In this document: piece after piece, positions 50,760-61,962 of the stretch
Layout: the number at the start of each line of letters is the position of its first letter
How positions within the stretch are numbered: position 1 is the stretch's first letter
DNA from: Arenicola marina
Taxonomy: Eukaryota; Annelida; Polychaeta; Arenicolidae
Length of the DNA: 64,000 nt
Direction: 5' to 3'
NCBI GenBank assembly: GCA_964019135.1
Contig: OZ025248.1
Span: 33,659,670 to 33,723,669, forward strand
Translations under genes and position numbers: made by a program
The notes under the pieces: generated by a model
The model's input: the letters and a program-made list of their open reading frames with translations, nothing else
What the model was told of the DNA's origin: nothing
Database searches by the model: none

Positions 50760-53700
50760 TGTTAAGAACGGATCGCCGTCACAGATGGTGGGCGGTGGTC
50801 GTGTGGGATGGCGGTAACCGCAAGAGATCCTCGTGGTAACTCAAGCGAAAACATTGGCGCCAGTGACCCCAGCAATAATTGCTTCCTCTGTTCTGGGCGT
50901 GAGTTAGAGGTATCTTGGCCGAGGTCGACTGAGGAATGCTTAAAACTGACGCCTGGGTGTCCTTAATTTACATGATTATGTATATTGCACTACCTGGGTC
51001 TGACGACGCGCTGATCACTGAAATGAAATAAAATATGTTGGTGTTTATGTCTCTCTTGGGCACACAAGGGCTAAGAATTATGTAGGATTGCCATAATGCA
51101 AGAACAGTTATATGGGAGTACTGAAAGAGGAAGTTTCCGTTTATCTCGGATCAATACAAATGGCGACCATGTTGAGCAAGCCCATAGGAAAACTGTCATA
51201 TAAAAATTCAAATCGTATATCAGCCATGCCGACTTAAAACCAAGAATTAAATTCTCCTTTGGACCGTACACATAGGAGATAGAAATTAGAATATCTGCCA
51301 GCAACACAAAAACTGAAACGTTGTAATCTCCGACACATCAAAACAAAACTCTGGTTGTAGGCATAAGCCTATGACAAATAGCCAGAAATGTATCTCTTTG
51401 AATTATTCTCATCGAATAAGTTAAGCGGCAGCTGCTCAATATAAGGAAGTTGTGTGACAGGAGAGGCGCACGGTTGTTACTAACCTACACTAAAACAGCG
51501 CCTGGTAATGTCACATATACATATGGCGTGGCTGGAAAGATTGTAATAAAAATATTGTCTCATATCTGAGCCAACATAACCAAGTGACAATCATGTATGT
51601 AGTGAGGGCAACGCCAGCCACTCGTAATGAGCCTGGTCGTTAATATTATCTTCTATCCGTACTGACAATAGATGCCCCTGGGCTGTTTGTTTTAGGTTAT
51701 GCTTGCAGATAATTATCTGGATATATTATGTTGATGTGAATACCTCATGATTTATAGACTGAATGATATAGTAGTGAGGCGTGCGCAGGCCGCAGGACAG
51801 ACAGACCGACTGTCAACTCCTTTTGTTCATTTCCTTGAAATGAACGAATGTTGTTATAGCTTAATGGGTCATCCAGGACCGCATCTCTGTCATTTTTGTT
51901 AGTGCAGTTCCCAGAAAACAAAAACAATAAGTTCGTTACACTTTAATACCGTTTGAAGAAGGAGAAACAGGGGGAAAGCATCTATCATTATATTTGACGC
52001 TGTTGCACAAGGCATCTGCAGATTTTATGCTTCTGTCATGGCGTCAAAAGAAAAATAAGACGGTAACCGTAATATAGAGGTAGTTTTAAAGATCGAACTA
52101 TGCCTTAAATGAGGTTCATTGGTGGGTTCGGAAATTGCCAAGGAAAGACGGAACGGGAGGGGAGGGGGTGGGGGAGGGGGGGGGGGCTATGTAGACCATA
52201 CAGTCACAGTATGGTTATGTACCCTCTTAATTAGACCCCCTTCCTACCATAACATAAAAAAACCGTCACAGTTGAGATCATGAGGTGCATCTGACCATGA
52301 AATCTGACAGCGTTTGATTAAATCAGGCGTTTTTTTTAATTTTCATTTTATCATTGTTATTATCCATGATGACGGAGAAATAAACTTGCTACCGTCGGAA
52401 ACAATGTCGTCGGTCTGTTTATTATATACACAGAGGGAAATGCAATTAAAGTTTTGTTTGATTTTTTGTTCGCGTGCACGGCGACGCCACCCTTATAACG
52501 GTTGTACAATTTCGCGGCTAGTTTCATAGGGGTGCGTTACCCACAAAGTAAGCAGATGGGGGGGTGGGCGATCGCAATCGGATTGGCCGGGGAGGGACAT
52601 GGGCATATGGCCATCCCGGGGCGCCCTCCCCCTCCTGCTCTCCCCCTCCACGTAAATTGGCTTCGTTGGCAAGTGCTTGAAATCTGCTGATTGGGTCCTG
52701 CAATGACGTTGTCCCTTTGACGCTCCCAGTGTGTTTGGTGGTCACACGCCCGGGGAGCCATGTCACCCCGTCACCCCGAACGCCCGATCACAGGTCTTGA
52801 TGTTTGATATCTGGTGGTGGTGGTGGTGGTGGTGATCGGCCCATCCGTTCGTTACATGTGTGTCAAATCTAGTCCTCGCCATTTGTCTCCACCCATCCCC
52901 CACCCCCAGCCCCCCACCGCAGAATCACCCCCACATCCCCTGACCACACACACACTCCACCCAAGGCAACATTTGTTAGACAATAGTTTTTTTCCCCGGT
53001 CTTCTTTCTGTTTTGAAGTGGTGGAAACAGTCGTGTAGGAATTGTCCTCATGGCAAGGGTATTGAATTAATAACATTGTCGCCGGGTTGGGGGGGTCTAC
53101 AGCGGGGCCCTATTGAGAACGCCAGCCGAGGGTGTCCCCCACCCACTGCTCCCCCGCCACAGTACAAGCGGTGGCAGGGGGGGGGGCGGAGGCGATGAAG
53201 GGGTTAGGGAGAGAGGGGAGAGCGAGGGACTGGGTCATATTTCTATAAGTGATCAGCAAGGTGTTAGACTCCCTTTCAGACGCGACGGGGGAAATATTGA
53301 ATTATAATTAGAAGGGGCCCTGGCATGCGATAGCGCAGCCAGTGGCCCAGTCTGTCAGTGGCTCTGTGGTGCGCTGGTCGCCGCTTTGTGGGGCGTCAGG
53401 TAACTGCCACAATGCCGGGCCGGGACGGAAGGGGGGGGGGGAGGGGGAGGGGGGCGGGGTGTATGTGTTTGTGGGGGGGTGGGGGTGGATGGGGGTATCC
53501 TGTGGCGTTGGGGGTGATGTGTGTGCGTGTTGATGACGAGCGGGAGGAGGAGGGGGGTGGGGGGGGGGGCGATGGCCGGCCAAGACAGAAGTGAATCGGT
53601 CAAAGTTACGGCAGCTTCTATTTCTCTGATGAATGGCACACGGAAATAGGACGTTGCCAGGATATGTGGCTTGGTGAACTGGGAGGAGGGGGGTGGGTGG

Positions 53701-54293
53701 GGGGGGGTGTGGGGGGGGGAGGTGTGTGTGGGGTGGGGCGTGCAGGGAAGGTAAGGGGAGGGGGGTGGACAGGGGCATGCAGGTGGTGCCAGGAGTGCAA
53801 CAGTGCGATGGTCCATTGTTCATTAGGCGGCGTGAAGCCATCAAGAGAACTCGCCTCATGCCGTGTGACGAGGCTCGAAGCATATGGCCGACCGTGTCGT
53901 GTGGACAAAAGGACAGGGGGGGGGGGTGATGGCAGCGCACCCCTCCATCCCCCCACACCGCCCCCCCCCCCCGCCCTCTCCATTCCCCTCCCCTTCCTTC
54001 CCCCAACCCACGAACAGGCAGGCTTCAATAGATCACCCGCCAAGCGATCGGCAGCTTTAATTGGGTGATTCCAGTAACCGGCTTGAGGCTGCCACAAACA
54101 CAGCATCTGGTTGAGAGGTTAATGACGACCCGTGCGGGAAGAGTACCATTAGGCCAAGCATTGATGGGATGATGTAGAGCGGGGTGAGCAGAGTTGCAGT
54201 TCATTCATAGTCACAATGCCTTTATTTTACATTTTCTTCAGTTAACATATCGCTGTGAGCATAGTTACACTTCCTTCATTTAACATGGCACTG
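50760..54293. other. Unassigned sequence
   Basis: No supported gene. A (GGT)n run lies at 52814-52835, and dense G tracts with C tracts lie at 53170-53990. Confidence 0.5.
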
Positions 54294-54493
54294 NNNNNNN
54301 NNNNNNNNNNNNNNNNNNNNNNNNNNNNNNNNNNNNNNNNNNNNNNNNNNNNNNNNNNNNNNNNNNNNNNNNNNNNNNNNNNNNNNNNNNNNNNNNNNNN
54401 NNNNNNNNNNNNNNNNNNNNNNNNNNNNNNNNNNNNNNNNNNNNNNNNNNNNNNNNNNNNNNNNNNNNNNNNNNNNNNNNNNNNNNNNNNNNN
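54294..54493. other. Assembly gap (200 N)
   Basis: Exactly 200 N, so probably a nominal gap size. Local order next to it should be treated with care. Confidence 1.
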
Positions 54494-54703
54494 GTGGTGG
54501 TAATCAGTGGTTAACTGATTATCATATCGAATAAAGGCCTGTCATAGCACATTTTGCGGTTCAAAGCGTCCATTGTTATATTGTAAACGTTGCTTTCCCA
54601 GTTGCGTTGCTATACGCGTCACGTGTTCAGGTTATGATAGTGTTATGTTTTGCCGCCTGGCGCGCAAGTGCAGCACATGGGTTTGACCAGGGTTTGGTGC
54701 CCA

Positions 54704-54851
54704 GGGGCCGTATTCATAATCCCCTCGTAAGTTACGCACGAAAAGTGAATTTTCGTCTTAGCCTCACCAGCTCTCTTCAAGGCGTCCTGACGCATGGACC
54801 CCTCGCCGTCTCCTGGTCTGTACGAGACTGTACGATTATGAATACGGCCCC
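54704..54851. mobile_element. Foldback/MITE-like element 1, carrying one GATA-array unit
   Basis: It is bounded by ggggccgtattcataatc and its inverted copy gattatgaatacggcccc. Within it, 54778-54825 is an almost exact 48-bp copy of the GATA stop-codon minisatellite unit, inverted relative to the main array. Confidence 0.75.
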
Positions 54852-54852
54852 A

Positions 54853-55097
54853 GGGGCCGTATTCATAATCCCTACTTAGGCTACGCCACTAGACTTAGCG
54901 CGAAGATTTCTCGAGCGATTATCGGTTCAAAATACATAAGTACTCAGCCAAGAAGTGGATTTTCGGAATTAATAAAGTGATAACATTTTATTGAAGAGGA
55001 TTTCGGAATCATGAGCCACATCAGAACGAGCTGGTGGGCCTAAGACGAAAACGCACTTTTCGTGCGTAACTTACGAGGGGATTATGAATACGGCCCC
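54853..55097. mobile_element. Foldback/MITE-like element 2
   Basis: It has the same terminal inverted repeats as element 1, one base away. Its right end (to 55097) is a longer inverted match (about 70 bp, through cgtaagttacgcacgaaaag) to the left end of element 1. The two may therefore be one original element split and rearranged. Confidence 0.75.
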
Positions 55098-55219
55098 AGG
55101 CTATTACAACAACAGGGTACTATGCATCAAGAAGAGGGAGAGAAAGGGAGAGGCGGTGGTGGGGTCTCAAAAAAACCATGCGGTTATCAAAAAACAATGT
55201 ACAATACGACAGAGATAGA

Positions 55220-58200
55220 TACACAACCATTGAGTACTTTATTAACACTGAACTTCGCTGGTGGACATTTCGACTAGCAGACTCCCACGCGGGCACTTTG
55301 CATAGATATTGGCAGGGTCGCATCTGAATGGATACATACTTTTTACAATTATAATTGATGAGCGTACATAACAGGACACGAGAGTCAGCGAGTCGGGCGC
55401 TGGAGTCTTTCAGCAGGTGGAGAACAATCTGTGAGTAAGTCTGGCCGTGGACACATAAAGGCACTGCCAAGCCGGCCGGCGGGAAGGGGGATGGGGGGGG
55501 AGCAGATCGCATCGAAGGACCATGGGCCAATGTCATTGGGAGGAGTTCTTGAGTTAATAGGCCATGGAGTCCATGGGCTAGAATGCCGTTTATGGATTCG
55601 ATGGGTTTATGTAACTTGGGGGAGTCCATGCGCCAATAGGCAATGATAAAGTCCATGCGTCAGGACGCCTTGGTGTCGTACAGACCAGGAGACGGCGAGG
55701 GGTCCATGTGTCAGGACGCCTTGGTGTCGTACAGACCAGGAGAGGGGTCCATGCGTCAGGACGCCTTGGTGTCGTACAGACCAGGAGAGGGGTCCATTCG
55801 TCAGAACGCCTTGGTGTTGAACAAACCCGGAGACGGCGAGGGGTCCATGCGTCAGGACGCCTTGATGTCGTACAGACCCGGAGACGGCGAGGGGTCCATG
55901 CGTCAGGACGCCTTGGTGTACAGACCAGGAGAGGGGTCCATGCGTCAGGACGCCTTGGTGTCCTACAGCCCGGAGACGGCGAGGGGTCCATGCGTCAGGA
56001 CGCCTTGGTGTCGTACAGACCAGGAGAGGGGTTCATGCGTCAGGACGCCTTGGTGTCGTACAGACCCGGAGACGGCGAGGGGTCCATGCGTCAGGACGCC
56101 TTGGTGTCGAACAGACCAGGAGACGGCGAGGGGTCCATGCGTCAGGACGCCTTGGTGTCGTACAGACCCGGAGACGGCGAGGGGTCCATGCGTCAGGACG
56201 CCTTGGTGTCGAACAGACCAGGAGACGGCGAGGGGTCCATGCGTCAGGACGCCATGGTGTCGTACAGACCAGGAGAGGGGTCCATGCGTCAGGACGCCTT
56301 GGTGTCGAACAGACCCGGAGACGGCGAGGGGTCCATGCGTCAGGACGCCTTGGTGTCGTACAGACCAGGAGACGGCGAGGGGTCCATGCGTCAGGACGCC
56401 TTGGTGTCGTACAGACCAGGAGAGGGGTCCATGCATCAGGACGCCTTGGTGTCGTACAGACCAGGAGAGGGGTCCATTCGTCAGGACGCCTTGGTGTTGA
56501 ACAAACCCGGAGACGGCGAGGGGTCCATGCGTCAGGACGCCTTGGTGTCGTACAGACCCGGAGACGGCGAGGGGTCCATGCGTAAAGACGCCTTGGTGTC
56601 GTACAGACCAGGAGACGGCGAGGGGTCCATGCGTCAGGACGCCTTGGTGTCGTACAGACCAGGAGAGGGGTTCATCCATCAGGACGCCTTGGTGTCGTAC
56701 AGACCCGGAGACGGCGAGGGGTCCATGCGCCAGGACGCCTTGGTGTCGAACAGACCAGGAGACGGCGAGGGGTCCATGCGTCAGGACGCCTTGGTCTCGT
56801 ACAGACCAGGAGAGGGGTTCATGCGTCAGGACGCCTTGGTGTCGAACAGACCCGGAGACGGCGCGGGGTCCATTGCGTCAGGACGCCTTGGTGTCGTACA
56901 GACCAGGAGAGGGGTCCATGCAGCAGAACGCCTTGGTGTCGTACAGACCAGGCGAGGGGTCCATGCAGCAGGACGCCTTGGTGTCGTACAGACCACGAGA
57001 GGGGTCCATTCGTCAGGACGCCTTGGTGTCGAACAGGCCAGGAGACGGCGAGGGGTCCATACGTCAGGACGCCTTAGTGTCGTACAGACCCGGAGACGGC
57101 GAGGGGTCCATGCGTCAGGACGCCTTGGTGTCGTACAGACCCGGAGACGGCGAGGGGTCCATGCGTCAGGACGCCTTGGTGTCGTACAGACCCGGAGACG
57201 GCGAGGGGTCCATGCGTCAGGACGCCTTGGAGTCGAACAGACCAGGAGACGGCGAGGGTCCATGCGTCAGGACGCCTTGGTGTCGTACAGACCAGGAGAG
57301 GGGTCTATGCGTCAGGACGCCTTGGTGTCGAACCGACCCAAAGACGGCAAGGGGTCCATGCGTCAGGACGCCTTGGTGTCGTACAGACCAGGAGACGACG
57401 AGGGTCCATGCGTCAGGACGCCTTGGTGTCGAACAGACCAGGAGACGGCAAGGGGTTCATGCGTCAGGACGCCTTGGTGTCGTACAGACCAGGAGAGGGG
57501 TCCATGCAGCAGGACGCCTTGATGTCGTACAGACCAGGAGAGGGGTCCATTCGTCAGGACGCCTTGGTGTCGAACAGGCCAGGAGACGGCGAGGGGTCCA
57601 TGCGTCAGGACGCCTTGGTGTCGTGCAGACCCGGAGACGGCGAGGAGTCCATGCGTAAAGACGCCTTGGTGTCGTACAGACCAGGAGACGGCGAGGGTCC
57701 ATGCGTCAGGACGCCTTGGTGTCGTACAGACCCGGAGACGGCGAGGGGTCCATGCGTCAGGACGCTTTGGTGTCGTACAGACCCGGAGACGCTAGGGGTC
57801 CATGCGTCAGGACGCCTTGGAGTCGAACGGACCAGGAGACGGCGAGGGTCCATGCGTCAGGACGCCTTGGTGTCGTACAGACCAGGAGAGGGGTCTATGC
57901 GTCAGGACGCCTTGGTGTCGAACCGACCCAGAGACGATAAGGGGTCCATGCGTCAGGACGCCTTGGTGTCGTACAGACCAGGAGACGACGAGGGTCCATG
58001 CGTCAGGACGCCTTGGTGTCGAACAGACCAGGAGACGGCGAGGGGTCCATGCGTCAGGACGCCTTGGTGTCGTACAGACCCGGAGACGGCGAGGGGTCCA
58101 TGCGTCAGGACGCCTTGGTGTCGTACAGACCCGGAGACGGCGAGGGGTCCATGCGCCAGGACGCATTGATGTCGTACAGACCCGGAGACGGCGAGGGGTC

Positions 58201-58818
58201 CATGCGTCTGGACGCCTTGGTGTCGTACAGACCCGGAGACGGCGAGGGGTCCATGCGTCAGGACGCCTTGGTGTCGTACAGACCATGAGACGGCGAGGGG
58301 TCCATGCGTCAAGACGCCTTGGTGTCGTACAGACCAGGAGACGGCGAGGGGTCCATGCGTCAGGACGCCTTGGTGTCGTACAGATCCAGAGACGGCGAGG
58401 GGTCCATGCGCCAGGACGCATTGGTGTCGTACAGAGCAGCAGACGGTGAGGGGTCCATGCATCAGGACGCCTTGGTGTCGTACAGACCAGGAGACGGTGA
58501 GGGGTCCATGCGTCAGGACGCCTTAGTGTCGTACAGACCAGGAGACGGCGAGGGGTCCATGCGTCAGGACGCCTTAGTGTCGTACAAACCAGGAGACGGC
58601 GAGGGGTCCATGCGTCAGGACGCCTTGGTGTCGTACAGACCCGGAGACGGCGAGGGGTCCATGCGTCAGGACGCCTTGGTGTTGTACAGACCAGGAGACG
58701 GCGAGGGGTCCATACGTCAGGACGCCTTGGTGTCGTACAGACCCGGAGACGGCGAGGGGTCCATGCGTCAGGACGCCTTGGTGTCGTACAGACCAGGAGA
58801 TGGCGAGGGGTCCATACG
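55220..58818 (-). other. Inferred GATA 3'UTR containing the 51/45-bp array
   Basis: From the GATA stop the minus strand runs through the whole array and then about 400 bp of unique sequence to an AATAAA at 55243-55238. A T/GT-rich stretch (ttgttttttg) follows about 40 bases further on. This gives a 3'UTR of about 3.6 kb, nearly 90 percent minisatellite. The 3' end is inferred from sequence only; an earlier poly(A) site inside the array was not seen. Confidence 0.5.
55238..55243 (-). promoter_or_regulatory. Putative poly(A) signal for the GATA transcript
   Basis: AATAAA on the minus strand, with candidate cleavage about 15-25 bases downstream and the T-rich element ttgttttttg near 55188-55198. 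It is the first convincing signal after the array. Confidence 0.5.
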
Positions 58819-58868
58819 TCAGGAAGCCTTGGTGTCGTACAGACCAGGAGACGGCGAGGGGTCCATGT
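55650..58868 (-). repeat. GATA stop-codon minisatellite (51/45-bp units, about 65 copies)
   Basis: The main unit is 51 bp and a 45-bp variant lacks six bases of gacggcga; a few units are 50 bp. Read on the minus strand, each unit holds ATGGACCCCTCGCC, then ctggtctgtacgacacc, then aaggcgtcctgacgc. The final TGA corresponds to the GATA stop codon, so the first unit is coding and the rest follow the stop. Because 45 and 51 are multiples of three, long open frames (up to about 600 codons) appear on the plus strand. These are by-products of the periodicity. The copy number is length divided by unit size. Confidence 0.95.
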
Positions 58869-59337
58869 TGGATGCCTGCGAGGATGAATCCTGCTCGTCA
58901 AACGTCGGGTTGGCGCCGGGGTGCGAGGGCGGGTACACCCCTCTCAGGTGCATCCCGGGGGTGTCTGAGAAGTCCGCCGGCCCGGAGGGGTGACCCTGCC
59001 GCGGCACCCCGACAGGGTGGTTCCCGAAGGGTGGGAAGAAGGACGGAGGGCTCGTATCGAACCCCGACCGGGACCCCAGGCCGGGAAAGGTCTGCCCATG
59101 AAAAGTCTGACTGGGGTAGGTCTGACTAGGGAAGGTCTGACCCCCGAAGGTTTGGCCTCCGAAGCCCTGACCCCCGAAGGGACTTCCGTAGGGGTGGTAG
59201 GCTCCGTTCAGACTCCCCATCGAATGCAGGAAGTCAACCGCGCCGGAAGTGGACTTTTTACCCTTTTTCCCCTTTGGAGTCATCTTCCGGTTCCGGGTCT
59301 GGATGCCGTCTTTCTTCATGCTGAGCGGACGGCTGAC
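58819..59337 (-). CDS. GATA: GATA1/2/3-class transcription factor, last coding exon
   Basis: On the minus strand the acceptor cccttttctctgcag is followed at 59337 by a phase-0 exon of 172 codons plus TGA (58819-58821). Residues 2-20 (SRPLSMKKDGIQTRNRKMT), followed by a Lys-rich run to residue 28, form the basic tail directly behind the C-terminal GATA zinc finger. GIQTRNRKM is typical of GATA1/2/3 rather than GATA4/5/6, and an intron just before this RPL block is usual for the family. These nuclear factors bind WGATAR sites and specify blood, neural and ectodermal fates. Residues 55-84 contain GGQTF/PSQTF/HGQTF repeats, followed by a Pro- and Gly-rich tail. The last 15 codons, beginning MDPSPSPG, and the stop form the first unit of the 51-bp array downstream. 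The zinc-finger exons were not found in 59338-64000, so the gene is partial here. Confidence 0.9.
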   Translation of the reverse strand, partial: VSRPLSMKKDGIQTRNRKMTPKGKKGKKSTSGAVDFLHSMGSLNGAYHPYGSPFGGQGFGGQTFGGQTFPSQTYPSQTFHGQTFPGLGSRSGFDTSPPSFFPPFGNHPVGVPRQGHPSGPADFSDTPGMHLRGVYPPSHPGANPTFDEQDSSSQASNMDPSPSPGLYDTKAS

Positions 59338-59339
59338 CT

Positions 59340-61640
59340 GCAGAGAAAAGGGCACACGCTGTGAGTCAGTCAACATACCCCAGCAATACAGACACACAGG
59401 CCATACCGCTGGCAGCGTACAACTTTTCTCCATGGCTCGTATTCATTTAGTCACTGGTACGTGTTTTGTATACCTTGAAGTAATGTTTGAACTCAATTTA
59501 TGTCCTGATGTTTGCAACAATTTATGTTCTGATGTTTGCAACAAAGAATTCACATGTAAATGCTCACCTCAAGTAAGGAAGTGAAGTAAGCGTTATTCTC
59601 GACTTCTGTACAATTTTTATTCATTAATATAAATATCAGTATCATAAACAATAGGATACATTTATGTCTTTTTTATGTCTCTTTATGTACCGCTTCACAA
59701 AGTGTGTCAAAATAATATCCTCCGGTCGATTTAACTGATGATCAGGAGTTTCATGTCAGTATCGAATGAAAGAAAATAGAACATTAATACCCTGTGGTGA
59801 AGGAATGACCCATGCGTAACCATTACAACAAATTTCCCTCTGGGCATGTTTAACGGTATGTCTATATGTAACGCGGCAACGGAATGACATGCAAGTGAGT
59901 ATCGCCAATTCAAAGGTCTTATATTATTAGCGAAACGACTCCTCAGGGTTCATAGACGCAAAGCCCGACATGGTACCTACATCGCCGTGTCTTCTGTAGG
60001 TACTTTGGATATGAAACACCTGTGTCACAGAGATAATGTTTTCCCCAAGACCCCTCCCTTCTATCCACTCCCAACCAGACCTACCACACTACCGCTTGAC
60101 GCAATCAAAGTTATTATGCCTCGTCACAGAGAAAGTCAACTCCAAAAACAGGCATCAAAGCTGAGATTCCAGTCCAAAGAATTTTTTTTATCCCCCCACA
60201 GACTAAACATACTATCGACCCTGAGCTGCGATCGGTAGCGGGTAAAATACGGAAGAACTTCCTGTTTTTGTTACGCCAAACCGAGACATAAAATGCATAT
60301 TTGCGATAAAAGCCTTAACCTTTAATCCTCTCCTTCTTCAGGCCCACCCGGTGGTCCCCTCCAGTTTTTCTACCGCCTGTTACTTTTAAAACCGACGGGG
60401 GCTTTGGACAGCGGGGTAAACAATCGGTCCTGACCCCTACGCCACGGCACCCTATAACTGGGGGTCAACATTCACTGGGGTGAGGAGGGGGGGGGGGGGG
60501 TAGGAGGGGTAGTATCTTTACATTACCCCGCCACGTGCGCAGCCTTCACCATAACATGGCGGACGGGCCCAAGCATTGACGCCCCGTGGAGGGGATCGGA
60601 AGGAAGAGACCGGGGAGGAAGGAAGCTCCACATTATGACAGGTGGTGGGCGGGCATAACACACCACCAGGTTTCTCCACATGCCGCAGAGGAGAGAAGGG
60701 CCAGGCCGTCGGAAGCACTTTACAGGAATAGCGGCGAAAAGGTTATCACTTAGTTTGTCAAAATCTCCCTCTGTTCTCTTTGAAGCCTTCCGTACGTTGA
60801 CGCTGTAGGAGGTCCAGTTTTTCTTTTGTTACAACTTGCCTGAGGAAATCCAGCCCCCCGATAGTTGTTTCCTTTACAAATACCGCTGGTAGGGATCACT
60901 GATTGTTTCTCCAGATAAAGGTTACTAAACGACTCGGTTCGACTGACTGGCAGGCATGCAGAAAGTAGCAAAGGACCAGAAAATACAGCCATGCATGCTT
61001 CAGTGGAGGCCGGCGGAAGACATTTTGTAAAGACAAAAGACACTTTGGATGGTGCGCCAAGCGGGCGCCATATTTCAGACCGGGCAAAACGCTCTGGCCA
61101 ATTGCGCCATTTTGGTTTGTGAGTCGCGCAAATCAAATCTCGTAACGAGGTTAATAACCAGGGAGTCTCACGCGCAACGCTGCACACCGAGATGTTGTTA
61201 GTAGCGCCGACTGAGCAGAGGTCAGAACGCCAATGACAGGAACCACCCGGGCAGAAGGTCACCTTGACCAGGGACTGTGACCTCTACATGAGACGGAACG
61301 TCGGTCCACTGAAACGGGGGCCGGGGGAGGGTAAACAAAGCGTGTGATATAAGGACGAGAAAGAAAGAAGACTGAGACCAGAGACAGCAAAAACGGATGT
61401 GACCTCTGTGTGGACGGAATGACCTTGCCATGGCCTGCTGGTCGTGTGTCTGCCCCGTTAGATCGCATTGGTCACGCTGCTTGTAGGTCCGGGTCGGGGG
61501 CGGGGAGGAGAGAGGTCTGGCCTTGTTGACTCAACAGAATGATGGACCCGGAAGGGGGCGGGATGGGGGGGGGGGGAGGATAGGGGGTCAGCCTTGTTGA
61601 CTTTGGGAGTGATGGGCCCGGGTTACGCGCTAGACGGCTA
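59340..61640. other. Likely GATA intron or upstream flank
   Basis: Minus-strand sequence upstream of the GATA exon. No zinc-finger exon (CNACGLYYKLH-type) was seen in any frame. There is a G tract at 60487-60501. Confidence 0.5.
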
Positions 61641-61652
61641 TTACATGGCCCT

Positions 61653-61770
61653 GTGGCCCGGCCACCACGCCTGGGTGGCCCCGTGCCCCGGCCACCACGC
61701 CTGGGTGGCCCCGTGCCCCGGCCACCACGCCTGGGTGGCCCCGTGCCCCGGCCACCACGCCTGGGCGACA
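61653..61770 (+). repeat. 30-bp minisatellite, four copies
   Basis: Near-perfect copies of ccccggccaccacgcctggg plus tggccccgtg. The unit is a multiple of three. Confidence 0.95.
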
Positions 61771-61962
61771 GTCATCAGCCTCTCCGGCCACAGCAGCGCC
61801 ACATCACGCGTGAGTCACGTGTGAGATGATGCAATCCTTGACGGGGGTGGGGCGTGTGGGGGGGATTTTTGCATCAGGAAAGGAAAATTCTGCAACCAGT
61901 TCATGGTTGTGTCATCCGCTGTCATAAGGCTGGACATATACTGCTCTCTGGTGATTTTAAGT

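Noticed and set aside
55708..57522. 604-codon open frame on the plus strand through the GATA array (SGRLGVVQTRR-type repeats)
   Set aside because: The 45/51-bp units are multiples of three and have no stop in this frame. The array is explained by the GATA exon on the other strand; there is no splice or start support.
57807..58901. 364-codon open frame on the minus strand (TPRRPDAWTPRRLLVC-type repeats)
   Set aside because: A different frame of the same GATA array; it does not continue the GATA coding frame, which stops at 58819-58821.
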